Positions 16,086 to 25,047 are shown, counted from the stretch's first letter. The stretch is DNA of 64,000 nucleotides from Clostridia bacterium (GCA_009929315.1 SAAS01000001.1:1-64000); one strand, 5' to 3'. Notes: generated by a model not told the origin, from the sequence alone. Numbers and translations are program-made.

Positions 16086-18773
16086 TTATACCTTTGCAGC
16101 CTTGCGGATTTCAATGTTGCGCTTGCGCTCTTCGGCATAATTATCAAAGATTTCATTTCTGCTGAAGAATTCAACGCTTTCGACATTGTAAATTTTCTTG
16201 AGGTGAATAGCGTCAAACTTGCACTTTGTGGTGCAGACGCCGCAGCCGATGCACTTCTCCGGGTCAACTATTGTAGCACCGCAGCCCAGGCAGCGGGCAG
16301 TTTCCTTCTTCATCTGCTCCTCGGTGAAGGTGATGCGGTCATCGCTGAAGCTCTTGGCCTTCTGAGCGTCGTGAAGAGGACGCTGACGCGGGGTGTTGTC
16401 GTAACCTTCTCCGGAGATAGCCTTCTTGTCAAGACCGTTCTTATCCAAGGCGGTGAAGACACGGCGGTTACGTCCGATGGTCAGGCTCTGGCCTTCCCAT
16501 ACGAAGCGGTGGATGGAGATGGCGCCTTCCTTGCCGGCCGCGATAGCGTCAATAGCATACTTAGGTCCGGTATAAACATCGCCGCCTACGAAAACGTCAG
16601 GCTGGGAGGTCTGATAGGTGAAGCTGTCCGCAACAGCGGTATTGCCGCGTCCCAGCTCGACCTTGCTGCCGTCCAGCAGGCCGCCCCATTCAATTGACTG
16701 ACCGACGGAAAGGAGAACATAGTCCGCGGGAACGACCATGGTGGTGTTCTCGTCATATTTGGGCGCGAACTTGCCATCCGCGTCGAACACGGAAACGCAC
16801 TTCTTGAACTCAACGCCTGTTACTTTGCCGTCTTCAACAACGATCTTCTTGGGACCCCATCCGTTGTTGATTTCGATGCCGTCGGCTTTTGCTTCCTCCT
16901 GCTCCTCGGGAAGGGCGGGCATTTCCTTTTCGCTTTCCAAGCAGTACATCTTTGTGGATTCGGTTTTTTCCATGCGGACTGCGGTGCGGGCAACATCTAT
17001 TGCCACGTTGCCGCCGCCGATGACCACGATGTTGCCGGAAACGCGAATCTTTTTGCAAAGGTTAACCTTGCGCAGGAAATCAACGCCGGAGATAACGCCC
17101 TCGGCGTCCTCTCCCTCGATACCCAGCTTACGTCCTGCCTGAGCACCGATAGCAATGTAGAAGGCTTCAAAGCCCTGCTTGCGAAGCTCATCAAGCGAGA
17201 CATCCTTGCCGACCTCAACGCCGCACTTAAACACGACGCCCAGCCTGCGCAGGACTTCGATTTCGGCATTGACAACGCCTTTGTCAAGGCGGAAGGAGGG
17301 GATTCCCTGAACCATCATGCCGCCGGGTTTTTCTTCTTTTTCAAAAACAGTGACCTTATAGCCGTCCTTGGCAAGATAATATGCGCAGGAAAGACCGGCG
17401 GGGCCGGAGCCGATGATTGCGATGGATTTGCCGTAATTGTGCAGCTTTTCGGGGATAAACATACCGTCGAGCTTGAGCTCCTGATCGGCGATAAACTTCT
17501 TTATCTCATCAACTGCAACTGCTTCGTCAAAGCTGCCGCGGGTGCACTCGTTCTCGCAGTTGTGGGGGCAGATGCGTCCGCAAATTGCCGGGAACGGGTT
17601 TTCCTTCTTAATGAGATCAAGCGCTTCAATATATCTTCCCTGAGAGGCGAGCTTTATGTATCCCTGAACGGCGATATGAGCAGGGCAGGTGGTTTTGCAG
17701 GGAGCAGTTCCTGTCGGTACGACGTTCTCGCGATTGTCGCGGTAGTCGGGATTCCACTTTTCGGGACCCCACTCGGTATCTCTGGTCGATTCGGCGAATT
17801 TGTATTCGATGGGGCTTTCCGTGCACAGCTTCTGTCCGAGCTTAAGGGCGTTATTCGGGCAGTATTCAACGCACTGTCCGCAGGCAACGCAGGCTTCCTT
17901 GTCGACCTCGGCAACATAGTTGCTGCGGGAAGCGTCAGGCGTGTTGAAGTACTGAGTTGCGCCAAGTGCCAGACAGGTACCCGGCATGCAGTTGCATATA
18001 GCCACCGATTTTCCGGGCTGCAGAGTGGTTATCTGGTGAACGCAGCCGATTTTTTCAAAATATGCAAGCTTCTCATAGGCCTCATCCCTGGTAATCTGCT
18101 TGCCTTTGCCGTTTTGAATGAACATATCGGCGGCAAAGCCCAAGAACATACACATACCTGTTTCAAGATCGGCACCGCCTTCAAGGTCACCGGCGCCTTC
18201 GTTCATGAAGCGGCGAACGCGACGGCACTGGCAGGGCAGAATTGCGATGTGGGCCTTGTTTGCTTCGATGTAAGTGCTGAGAAGTTCGCTTTTAACTTGC
18301 TCGGTACCAACCGGTATAGCCTTTTCCACGGGAATAGCGCGCATGACGCCGGCACCCATGGGAATGTTGTGTATAACTTTTGAGTAGCTCTTTGTCGCGT
18401 GTTCGGCAAAAGATACGGGAACTTCGGGATGCTGCTCGCAGAATTCATTGTTAACGAGCATAAACTCAAAGGCGCCGGGAGCATAAACCAGAAGCACAAA
18501 AAGCTCCATGCCGCCCTTTTCAATCCTTTGTACAACGCCAATGTCCGCCATTTCGCGGAGCATATCCGTGACCTTATTCTCATCTTCGCCAATGTCGTAC
18601 GCAATGGATGCCGGCAGAGCCGGAGTCAGAAGTTCCATTGCCATGAGAATTTTTATCTGTTCATCCGTCATCCATTTTTCAAAAGTCTTGTATTCCGCAC
18701 AGTCTTCGTTGATTTCATAGTGGCCGTGAGCCATTTTTTCGCATAGCTCGATTAGGTTTTGTCTTACTGCCAT
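16086..18773 (-). CDS. Large NADPH/FAD oxidoreductase with Fe-S clusters (GltD-like), copy 2
   Basis: 895 residues from the ATG at 18773 (GGAGGAAC upstream; the longer frame to 18830 lacks a ribosome site). It has the same architecture as the 3340-6069 protein: a winged-helix-like start, CQCRRVRR and CNCMPGTC cysteine regions, CVACGQCVEYCP, a GltD-type Fe-S segment (CGRICPHNCENEC), FAD motif GSGPAGLSCA, GGGNVAIDVA, and C-terminal CIGCGVCTTKC. Long stretches match copy 1 closely, including the WGPEKW and VGGDVYTGPK segments, so the two are clear paralogues. This copy has no hypA after it. It faces larB divergently. A flavin-based NADPH-ferredoxin type reaction is inferred; the partner is unknown. 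Confidence 0.85.
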   Translation of the reverse strand: MAVRQNLIELCEKMAHGHYEINEDCAEYKTFEKWMTDEQIKILMAMELLTPALPASIAYDIGEDENKVTDMLREMADIGVVQRIEKGGMELFVLLVYAPGAFEFMLVNNEFCEQHPEVPVSFAEHATKSYSKVIHNIPMGAGVMRAIPVEKAIPVGTEQVKSELLSTYIEANKAHIAILPCQCRRVRRFMNEGAGDLEGGADLETGMCMFLGFAADMFIQNGKGKQITRDEAYEKLAYFEKIGCVHQITTLQPGKSVAICNCMPGTCLALGATQYFNTPDASRSNYVAEVDKEACVACGQCVEYCPNNALKLGQKLCTESPIEYKFAESTRDTEWGPEKWNPDYRDNRENVVPTGTAPCKTTCPAHIAVQGYIKLASQGRYIEALDLIKKENPFPAICGRICPHNCENECTRGSFDEAVAVDEIKKFIADQELKLDGMFIPEKLHNYGKSIAIIGSGPAGLSCAYYLAKDGYKVTVFEKEEKPGGMMVQGIPSFRLDKGVVNAEIEVLRRLGVVFKCGVEVGKDVSLDELRKQGFEAFYIAIGAQAGRKLGIEGEDAEGVISGVDFLRKVNLCKKIRVSGNIVVIGGGNVAIDVARTAVRMEKTESTKMYCLESEKEMPALPEEQEEAKADGIEINNGWGPKKIVVEDGKVTGVEFKKCVSVFDADGKFAPKYDENTTMVVPADYVLLSVGQSIEWGGLLDGSKVELGRGNTAVADSFTYQTSQPDVFVGGDVYTGPKYAIDAIAAGKEGAISIHRFVWEGQSLTIGRNRRVFTALDKNGLDKKAISGEGYDNTPRQRPLHDAQKAKSFSDDRITFTEEQMKKETARCLGCGATIVDPEKCIGCGVCTTKCKFDAIHLKKIYNVESVEFFSRNEIFDNYAEERKRNIEIRKAAKV

Positions 18774-19073
18774 AAGTGTTCCTCCAATATTTTGTTTATA
18801 CATGCCTTTTTTGCGGGGGCTTGCCAACAAATGCTCAGAAAAATTCCTCCAAATCTAAGTATAGCGCACGCAAAGAAAAATGAAAAGAAAAAAATCGTTT
18901 TCTGATGCACAAAAATTTGTTGTGACGGGAGCATACTTGTTGCACAGCTTTAAGGTGTCAGGCAGCGTAATCTTAAGTGCTGTTCGCCGAAAATAAAAGG
19001 ATTCATTTTCAGCGAAAAATATGCTATGCTTGAGAAAATATGAGCAGTTTTTGTCAAAGCTGAAGGAGCTACA
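18774..19073. promoter_or_regulatory. larB: Divergent regulatory region, oxidoreductase copy 2 / larB
   Basis: Intergenic between two divergent genes. A weak plus-strand promoter for larB is possible: TTCATT (19002-19007), 17 bases, TATGCT (19025-19030). The larB ribosome site AAGGAGC precedes its ATG. No clear minus-strand promoter was found. Confidence 0.4.
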
Positions 19074-19832
19074 ATGGAGAAGGAACGAATCGCCGAAATT
19101 TTGCACCAGGTTGAAAGCGGCAGTTTAAGCGCGGAGCAGGCAATGCTTGAAATGAGGCTTGAGCCTTTCGAGGATTTAGGCTATGCCAAGGTGGATCATC
19201 ACCGCGCAATTCGTCAGGGTATATCCGAGGTTATTTACGGCGCGGGAAAGACACCGGAACAGATTTGCGGCATAATTGCCTCTATGCTCTCGGCAGGGCA
19301 AAAAACAATACTAATTACCCGCCTTGAGGCTCAAGCGGCGGAATTTGTCGCGCGCTCACATCCGCTTGACTATCGCCGTGACGCAAGGGTCGGAATTATC
19401 GGCGCTATACCCAAACCGCAGGGAAACGGAAAAATTATAATCGCCACCGGCGGAACAAGCGACATTCCCGTTGCGGAGGAGGCGGCTCTGACGGCTGAGG
19501 TGCTCGGAAACGAGGTGCTGCGGCTCTATGACGTGGGTGTGTCAGGGGTTCACCGTCTGTTTCACTTCACAAAGGAAATTATGAGCGCAAGCGCTATTAT
19601 AGCAGTTGCGGGAATGGAGGGAGCGCTTGCCAGCGTTATCGGCGGAGTTGCCGATTGCCCTGTAATAGCAGTTCCGACGAGCGTGGGATACGGAGCCTCT
19701 TTTGGCGGGCTTGCCGCTCTGCTTTCAATGCTCAATTCCTGCGCAAGTGGGGTGAGCGTTGTCAATATAGATAATGGTTTCGGCGCGGGTTATCTTGCAA
19801 GCATGATTAACCATATAAGGAACACAAAATGA
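19074..19832 (+). CDS. larB: LarB, nicotinate dinucleotide carboxylase/hydrolase for nickel-pincer cofactor
   Basis: 252 residues. LarB carboxylates the pyridinium ring of nicotinic acid adenine dinucleotide and releases AMP, giving the biscarboxylated mononucleotide used to build the nickel-pincer nucleotide of lactate racemase. The PurE-like C-terminal half is clear: IIATGGTSDIPVAEEAA, GMEGALASVIGG and VPTSVGYGASFGG. The N-terminal helical domain has the conserved DLGYAKVDHHRAIRQG. The stop overlaps larC by ATGA, so the pair is coupled. larA is absent from the window. Confidence 0.93.
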   Translation: MEKERIAEILHQVESGSLSAEQAMLEMRLEPFEDLGYAKVDHHRAIRQGISEVIYGAGKTPEQICGIIASMLSAGQKTILITRLEAQAAEFVARSHPLDYRRDARVGIIGAIPKPQGNGKIIIATGGTSDIPVAEEAALTAEVLGNEVLRLYDVGVSGVHRLFHFTKEIMSASAIIAVAGMEGALASVIGGVADCPVIAVPTSVGYGASFGGLAALLSMLNSCASGVSVVNIDNGFGAGYLASMINHIRNTK

Positions 19833-21007
19833 AAATACTATACTTTGATTGCGGTATGGGCGCGGCGGGCGATATGCTCTGCGCCTCGCTGCTGGACTTA
19901 TTGGAGAAGCCCGAAGACTTTGTCGGGGAGTTTAACGCCATCGGTATTCCAGGTGTTGAAATGTCGCTCGAAAACGCCGAGAGCTGTTCTGTTCGGGGCC
20001 GGAGGGTTCATATCCGCGTCAACGGACAGGAGGAGCATAGTCAAAACCGTGAAAACGGTCAGCACGGTAAATACCTTGGGCAGCAAAGATCGCTAGGTGA
20101 GGTTTTGCATATAATCGACGCTCTGCCCTTATCCGAAACTGTGCGCCGCAACGCGTCCGAGACCTATCGCGCCCTTGCGGAGGCGGAGGCAAAGATTCAC
20201 AACATGGCGCCTTGCGAGGTGCATTTTCACGAGCTCGGTTCCCTTGATGCACTCGCCGATATAACGGCGTTTTGTCTGCTGCTTGAAAAGCTTGCGCCCG
20301 ATGAAATTCAGGCCTCGGCTATCCATGTCGGCAGCGGGCAGCTCACGTGCGCCCACGGGCTTATGCCCGTGCCAGCCCCCGCGACTGCTGAACTTCTTCG
20401 CGGTATACCGAGCTACGGCGGAGAAATTAAAGGTGAACTTTGCACTCCGACAGGAGCGGCGCTTTTAAAGCACTTCGTAAAAAAATTCGGCGCTCAGCCG
20501 CTAATGGCGGTGAGCGCGGTGGGCTACGGCTTGGGGACAAAGGAGTTTTCCGCTCCAAACTGCGTTAGGGCTTTTTTAGGCGAAGCTGCGTCAAATTCGG
20601 AAGCGGTTGAGGAAATCTGCTGTAATCTGGACGACATGACGGGAGAGGCCATCGGCTTTGCCCTCGAGAGGCTTTTGGAAAACGGCGCTCTCGACGCCTA
20701 TTACATACCTATCGGCATGAAAAAATCCCGCCCGGGCGTCATGCTCTGCTGTCTGTGCAAGCCAGAGGACACAGAAAAACTCTCGGAGCTTATGCTACGG
20801 CACACGAGCAGTCTGGGTGTTCGCGTTACAGGCTTTCGGCGAACGGTTTTGGAGAGAAAAACAGAAGAAATCGCGACGCCTTACGGCAGGGTTCGCATTA
20901 AAACAGCAGGCGGCGTTTCCAAGCCGGAATACGAGGATTTGGCGTTAATTGCGCGGGAAAACGACTTGACGCTCGGCGAGGCGGCAAAGCTGATTGATAG
21001 GCAATAA
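19829..21007 (+). CDS. larC: LarC, nickel insertase for the nickel-pincer cofactor (single uninterrupted frame)
   Basis: 392 residues in one frame. In Lactobacillus plantarum larC is split and joined by programmed frameshifting; here it is fused. The N-terminus DCGMGAAGDMLCA and the histidine-bearing HFHELGSLDALADI (about 129-142) are family hallmarks. The C-terminal CTP- and metal-binding part has CCNLDDMTGEAIGFA and PIGMKKSRPGVML. LarC inserts nickel into the dithiolated mononucleotide in a CTP-dependent step. It is coupled to larB and followed by larE after 25 bases. Confidence 0.93.
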   Translation: MKILYFDCGMGAAGDMLCASLLDLLEKPEDFVGEFNAIGIPGVEMSLENAESCSVRGRRVHIRVNGQEEHSQNRENGQHGKYLGQQRSLGEVLHIIDALPLSETVRRNASETYRALAEAEAKIHNMAPCEVHFHELGSLDALADITAFCLLLEKLAPDEIQASAIHVGSGQLTCAHGLMPVPAPATAELLRGIPSYGGEIKGELCTPTGAALLKHFVKKFGAQPLMAVSAVGYGLGTKEFSAPNCVRAFLGEAASNSEAVEEICCNLDDMTGEAIGFALERLLENGALDAYYIPIGMKKSRPGVMLCCLCKPEDTEKLSELMLRHTSSLGVRVTGFRRTVLERKTEEIATPYGRVRIKTAGGVSKPEYEDLALIARENDLTLGEAAKLIDRQ

Positions 21008-21032
21008 ACAACGGCAATGAAAGGGCAATCTT

Positions 21033-21842
21033 ATGTCGGCATTGGATGAAAAATACGAACGGCTAAAAGAAATTATCCGTTCTTACGGCAAGCTTGGCGT
21101 GGCGTTTTCGGGAGGTGTTGATTCCACCCTGCTGTTAAAAATCGCGCAGGACGTTTTAGGTGAAAATGTGACGGCCTTCACCGCCGCCCAGCGTTCGGTT
21201 CCGGCCTTTGAGCTCAAAGAGGCGAAAGATTTCTGTCTGGAGCGGGGTATACGCCACATAGTCTTTAAAACAAATGAGCTTGAAATACCGGAGTTTTCCG
21301 CGAATCCCGCGGACCGCTGCTATTACTGCAAGAAAAATGTTCTGTCACAAATCAGCTCCGCGGCAAAGGAGCGTGGAATAACTCAAATAGCCGAAGGCTC
21401 GAACGTCGATGATTTGGGAGATTTCCGCCCGGGGCGCAAGGCAGTTCTTGAATACGGAGTTTCAAGCCCTCTTCTTGAGGCGGGGCTGACTAAGGACGAA
21501 ATTCGCACGCTTTCAAAAGAAATGGGGCTTCCGACTTGGGACAAGCCCGCCTACGCCTGCCTTGCCTCGCGAATCGCAAGCGGTGAGAATATCACGGAGG
21601 AAAAACTGCGCAGGATTGAAAAGGCCGAAGGTTTTCTTTTGGAAAACGGATTTCGGCAAATGCGTGTGCGTGTCCACGGAGATTTGGCACGCATTGAGGT
21701 ACCGCCTGAAAATATTGAAAAAATCGCACAGGCCGATTTCAGAAAAACCCTCACGAAAAAATTTCGCGAGCTGGGATTCAGATACGTCTCTCTTGACCTT
21801 GAGGGCTACAAGCTCGGAAGCATGAACCCCGAAGGATTTTAG
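21033..21842 (+). CDS. larE: LarE, sulfur transferase for the nickel-pincer cofactor
   Basis: 269 residues. The PP-loop SGGVDST (26-32) binds ATP for adenylation of the cofactor carboxylates. Three cysteines stand out: Cys96 and Cys99 in DRCYYCKK and Cys176 in YACLASR. Cys176 corresponds to the sulfur-donating cysteine of the L. plantarum enzyme. Some homologues with three active-site cysteines bind a [4Fe-4S] cluster and work catalytically, so this may be that type (inference). It is the last gene of larBCE, ahead of a strong terminator. Confidence 0.92.
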   Translation: MSALDEKYERLKEIIRSYGKLGVAFSGGVDSTLLLKIAQDVLGENVTAFTAAQRSVPAFELKEAKDFCLERGIRHIVFKTNELEIPEFSANPADRCYYCKKNVLSQISSAAKERGITQIAEGSNVDDLGDFRPGRKAVLEYGVSSPLLEAGLTKDEIRTLSKEMGLPTWDKPAYACLASRIASGENITEEKLRRIEKAEGFLLENGFRQMRVRVHGDLARIEVPPENIEKIAQADFRKTLTKKFRELGFRYVSLDLEGYKLGSMNPEGF

Positions 21843-21881
21843 ATTTATTTTAAGCTAAGCTCCTAATAAACAATACAAAAT

Positions 21882-21917
21882 AAAAAGGTTGTCAGCCGTT
21901 AAGCTGACAACCTTTTT
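21882..21917. terminator. Bidirectional terminator between larE and glycerophosphodiesterase
   Basis: A 15-bp stem (21882-21896 region with 21903-21917), loop CGTTAA, flanked by A5 and T5. It overlaps the stop codon of the minus-strand phosphodiesterase. Confidence 0.9.
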
Positions 21918-22746
21918 AATATTTTACACTCGGTTTGTAAAACTCAAAAATAACGGCGTCGTTATTTTTTTCGATTGAGCCGTCATGCGCGACCCAGGCA
22001 ACCTTCATGGCACCCATTTTTTCGCAGAGCCGCACAAGCAGCGGCTTTCGCCCAAGACCGTAAGCGACAAAGTTCGGTCTTGCCAGACAGTTAGTGAGAA
22101 GGTTTCCGACGGCGAAGGCGTTTATTTTGCTGGTATCCTTCATCATTTCCTTTGGTTCGTTGGCTAATTGCCCCCGTAAAACCTCCGGAGCGTTGTGCCG
22201 AAACCAGGCAACAATTCTCGGGTCAAAGCTCTCAACACAGTATTTTCCGCCGTACTTTTTCATGGTTTGGTATGTCTTTTCGCATAGCTCGGTGTTGCGG
22301 CTGCCGCGCTTGAGCTCGATTATCACGGGGCAGTTTTCCCCCATAATCTCCAGTACCTGCGAAAGCGGCGGAATGCCGAACTGCGTTCCGAAGAGCTTGA
22401 GCTCTTTCAGTTCGTCCCAACTTAGATCTTCAATGACACGTTCAAGTCCGCAGGCTCTTTTCAAATCATCGTCATGGAAAACCGCAAGCTCACCGTCGCG
22501 GGTTATATGCACGTCAAGCTCAACCCCGTAGCCCAGCTCCGCCGCGGCGGCGAAAGCGGGCAGAGAATTTTCGGGAGGGTTTTTATCGGCCTCATGAAGT
22601 CCCCTGTGCGCGTAGTTGCGCTTTGAGAACACGGCGCGTTTTTCTTTTGAGGCTCTTTCAGGCGCGATAAGGAAGGCAGATATGCCGGCGGCGGCAACAA
22701 TTGCCCCCGTGATACAAAGTCCAGCGATTAAAATACTGTTATTCAC
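21916..22746 (-). CDS. Glycerophosphodiester phosphodiesterase, membrane-anchored
   Basis: 276 residues. One N-terminal hydrophobic span (about 5-27) is followed by the GDPD domain: HRGLHEADKNPPENS holds the first catalytic histidine, ELDVHITRDG and VFHDDDLKR hold the metal ligands and second histidine, and VIIELKRG follows. It hydrolyses deacylated phospholipids to glycerol 3-phosphate and an alcohol, probably at the outer membrane face. The start is GTG at 22746 with GGGGGTGAT upstream. It is a single-gene unit convergent with larE. Confidence 0.88.
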   Translation of the reverse strand: MNNSILIAGLCITGAIVAAAGISAFLIAPERASKEKRAVFSKRNYAHRGLHEADKNPPENSLPAFAAAAELGYGVELDVHITRDGELAVFHDDDLKRACGLERVIEDLSWDELKELKLFGTQFGIPPLSQVLEIMGENCPVIIELKRGSRNTELCEKTYQTMKKYGGKYCVESFDPRIVAWFRHNAPEVLRGQLANEPKEMMKDTSKINAFAVGNLLTNCLARPNFVAYGLGRKPLLVRLCEKMGAMKVAWVAHDGSIEKNNDAVIFEFYKPSVKY

Positions 22747-22875
22747 AAAAAATCACCCCCGATTTTGTCTTATTTTATCGCAGCTTGGTATTACAGTCAA
22801 ATTAATATTGAATCGAAGGAAAAAATAGTATAGACTTTATTTGGTAATTAAATATGTAAAAGAGAGAGTGACGGT

Positions 22876-24387
22876 ATGAAGCTGAATTATAAGCGTACAA
22901 TCTTCGTTGGTTTTGCTTTTTTCCTAATCAGCGCCTTCTGGCAGGGTTATGATACCATTATCCCTAAAATACTCACGGATAAATTCGGAATGTCACAGAG
23001 CTGGTCGGGCGCGATCATGGGGCTTGACAATATTCTTGCTTTATTTATGCTCCCCCTTTTCGGCATGCTTTCAGATAAATGCAAAAGTCCGCGCGGCAGG
23101 CGCACACCGTTTATAGTTGCGGGCGCGCTCATAGCCACCGCGTTTCTCGTTATGCTCTCCTTCGCGGACAGCATGCAGCTAAAAAACGTTTCCGCCGTTG
23201 CGCCCACGAATCCGACGGCGCAGGAAACCCTCTATGACGCAGGACTGTCTATAACAACGCCCGACGGTAAAGCCGTCGCCATTAAGGAAATATTCACAAA
23301 AGAACAGTATGTAGCCATAACGATGACGACGGAAGACGGAGCGGCAAACCCACAGTACACCGATTATGTCGTACCCGCCCGTCAGGTCTACGCCGCTCAG
23401 GCGGTCGCTAACGATAAAACGCCGCTTATCATTTTCATGGCAATACTGCTCATGATTCTTCTTTCGATGTCAACCTTCCGCAGTCCTGCTGTGGCGCTCA
23501 TGCCGGATGTCACAATCAAGCCTTTGCGAAGCAAGGCGAACGCCGTGATTAACCTTATGGGCGCGGCGGGCGGAATAATCGTGCTTATTATGGGCATGGT
23601 GTTCGGCACCGGCAAGGCGATAAACGCTCTTATGAGCTACAAGCTGTTCTTTATTTGCATAGCGGCGCTTATGGTTGTTTCGCTTCTCATCTTCCTTTGG
23701 AAGGTCAAGGAGCCGAAACTCGTTAAGAATATGCAGGAAGAGAGCCGCAAGTACAACATCGAAGATAAGGAGGATGACGGCTCCGGCTCCCGCAAGCTGA
23801 CCAAGGGTGAGAGGCGCTCGCTGCTTTTAATCCTCGCTTCCGTTATCCTCTGGTTTTTCGGCTACAACGCTGTCATCAGCAAATACTCCGTTTATGCCAG
23901 CAGTGTTTTAAACCTCGATTACAACACGACTCTTACGATAGCCACGGGAGCCGCCATACTTTCCTATTTGCCTGTCGGCATGGTCGCATCAAAAATCGGG
24001 CGGAAAAAAACCATTATGGCCGGAATTATTATTCTCGGAACAGCATTTCTCTGCTCCTCCTTCATCCGAGCGGGAAGTTCGGTAATAGTTATGGACATAC
24101 TGTTTGCAATGGCCGGGATTGGCTGGGCGACAATAAACGTCAACAGCTATCCGATGGTCGTCGAGCTTTCACAGGGAAGTGAGGTCGGAAAATATACAGG
24201 CTTCTACTACACCGCAAGCATGGCTGCGCAGACGCTGACGCCGCTTATTTCAGGTCTGTTTATGGACAAGGTCAGCATGACCACGCTCTTCCCTTACGGC
24301 TGCGTTTTCGTTCTGCTGGCATTTGTCACGATGATTTTTGTAAAGCACGGGGATAACAGACCCACTCCGGCAAAAGCAAAAAGCTGA
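22876..24387 (+). CDS. MFS transporter (sugar/GPH-related)
   Basis: 503 residues, about 12 membrane spans. The motif DKCKSPRGRRTPF in the first cytoplasmic loop resembles GPH and sucrose-type carriers. An unusual hydrophilic stretch of about 80 residues (about 95-175, with several TTxD repeats) lies between spans 3 and 4 and would face outside. A charged linker near 285-310 separates the two halves. GAGAGAGTG precedes the ATG. The neighbouring genes do not reveal the substrate. Confidence 0.8.
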   Translation: MKLNYKRTIFVGFAFFLISAFWQGYDTIIPKILTDKFGMSQSWSGAIMGLDNILALFMLPLFGMLSDKCKSPRGRRTPFIVAGALIATAFLVMLSFADSMQLKNVSAVAPTNPTAQETLYDAGLSITTPDGKAVAIKEIFTKEQYVAITMTTEDGAANPQYTDYVVPARQVYAAQAVANDKTPLIIFMAILLMILLSMSTFRSPAVALMPDVTIKPLRSKANAVINLMGAAGGIIVLIMGMVFGTGKAINALMSYKLFFICIAALMVVSLLIFLWKVKEPKLVKNMQEESRKYNIEDKEDDGSGSRKLTKGERRSLLLILASVILWFFGYNAVISKYSVYASSVLNLDYNTTLTIATGAAILSYLPVGMVASKIGRKKTIMAGIIILGTAFLCSSFIRAGSSVIVMDILFAMAGIGWATINVNSYPMVVELSQGSEVGKYTGFYYTASMAAQTLTPLISGLFMDKVSMTTLFPYGCVFVLLAFVTMIFVKHGDNRPTPAKAKS

Positions 24388-24424
24388 GTCAACATCAACT
24401 TGACTTCAGGGTAAACTTCTGTTT

Positions 24425-24494
24425 TCTGCGGCGGAAAAACAACATCAATATCCGCTTTCAAAGCGGGGTGACAACACCGTTTTTTCGCCGCAGA
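24425..24494. other. Multibranch RNA-like structure (outer stem enclosing two hairpins)
   Basis: A 15-bp outer stem (24425-24439 with 24480-24494, one G-T pair) encloses CCGCTT-TCA-AAGCGG (24452-24466) and GGTG-ACAA-CACC (24467-24478), a three-way junction. It sits between the MFS transporter and the marR promoter. It may terminate the transporter transcript, be a structured RNA, or be a small palindromic repeat element. No T-run follows the outer stem, so a simple terminator is not the best fit. Confidence 0.55.
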
Positions 24495-24522
24495 GCTTTC
24501 ATAGATGCTTTGGCGGCTTCCC

Positions 24523-24551
24523 TTGACAAAAAAGCAGCGGTCTGCTAATAT
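24523..24551 (+). promoter_or_regulatory. Predicted marR promoter
   Basis: Consensus -35 TTGACA (24523-24528), 17-base spacer, -10 TAATAT (24546-24551). Start site expected near 24558, inside a degenerate copy of the regional palindrome. Confidence 0.8.
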
Positions 24552-24564
24552 GAAGCATACTACT
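24551..24564. promoter_or_regulatory. Candidate MarR operator, degenerate (site 1, marR promoter)
   Basis: TGAAGCATACTACT matches 9 of 12 fixed positions of TGTAGC-NN-GCTACA and covers the predicted start site. This suggests autorepression by the downstream MarR protein. Confidence 0.5.
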
Positions 24565-24580
24565 TAAAAGAGGCAATGCG

Positions 24581-25006
24581 ATGAAACACAACAACACAGG
24601 CTTTTATATCAAACGAATATCAGACTATATCGAGACTGACGCGAACAGAGCGCTGGAGCAGTACGGGATTACTTTCTCGCAGGCCAGAGTTCTGTCGTTC
24701 CTTATTAAATCACAGGACAAGGTAATAATACAAAAGGACATTGAGGAGTTTTTGGAGCTTAAACACCCTACGGTAATCGGAATCCTTCAGCGCATGGAAG
24801 CAAAAGGAATTATAGTCAGCAGTGTGGACCAGCAGGACAAGAGACAGAAAATTATAACCCTGACGGACGCGGCGTTTGAGCTTGAGAAGAGAATCGCGGA
24901 CCATGTTGAGGATGCCGAGCAGCGTATGGCTGAGGGCATGACAAAAGAGGAGCTTGATGAGATAAAACGCCTGCTCTACAAGGTCTATAAGAATATCAGC
25001 AAATAA
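24581..25006 (+). CDS. MarR-family transcriptional regulator
   Basis: 141 residues, typical of MarR. The winged helix spans about 30-105: TFSQARVLSFLIKS, the recognition region ELKHPTVIGILQRMEAKG (about 58-75) and the wing SSVDQQDKRQKIITLT. Helices at both ends form the dimer interface. It lies at the head of a block of CoA-dependent 2-hydroxy acid genes whose promoters share a palindrome. The simplest reading is that it binds that palindrome and responds to an acid or acyl-CoA (inference). No other regulator is encoded between 24.4 and 31.4 kb. Confidence 0.9.
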   Translation: MKHNNTGFYIKRISDYIETDANRALEQYGITFSQARVLSFLIKSQDKVIIQKDIEEFLELKHPTVIGILQRMEAKGIIVSSVDQQDKRQKIITLTDAAFELEKRIADHVEDAEQRMAEGMTKEELDEIKRLLYKVYKNISK

Positions 25007-25009
25007 GGA

Positions 25010-25038
25010 AAGAATGGGAGCTCGGGCTCTATTCTTTT
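25010..25038 (+). terminator. Weak terminator after marR
   Basis: AAGAAT and GAGC arms pair with GCTC and ATTCTT around a TCGG loop, followed by TTTT. One bulge is present. Confidence 0.45.
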
Positions 25039-25047
25039 GAATATATA

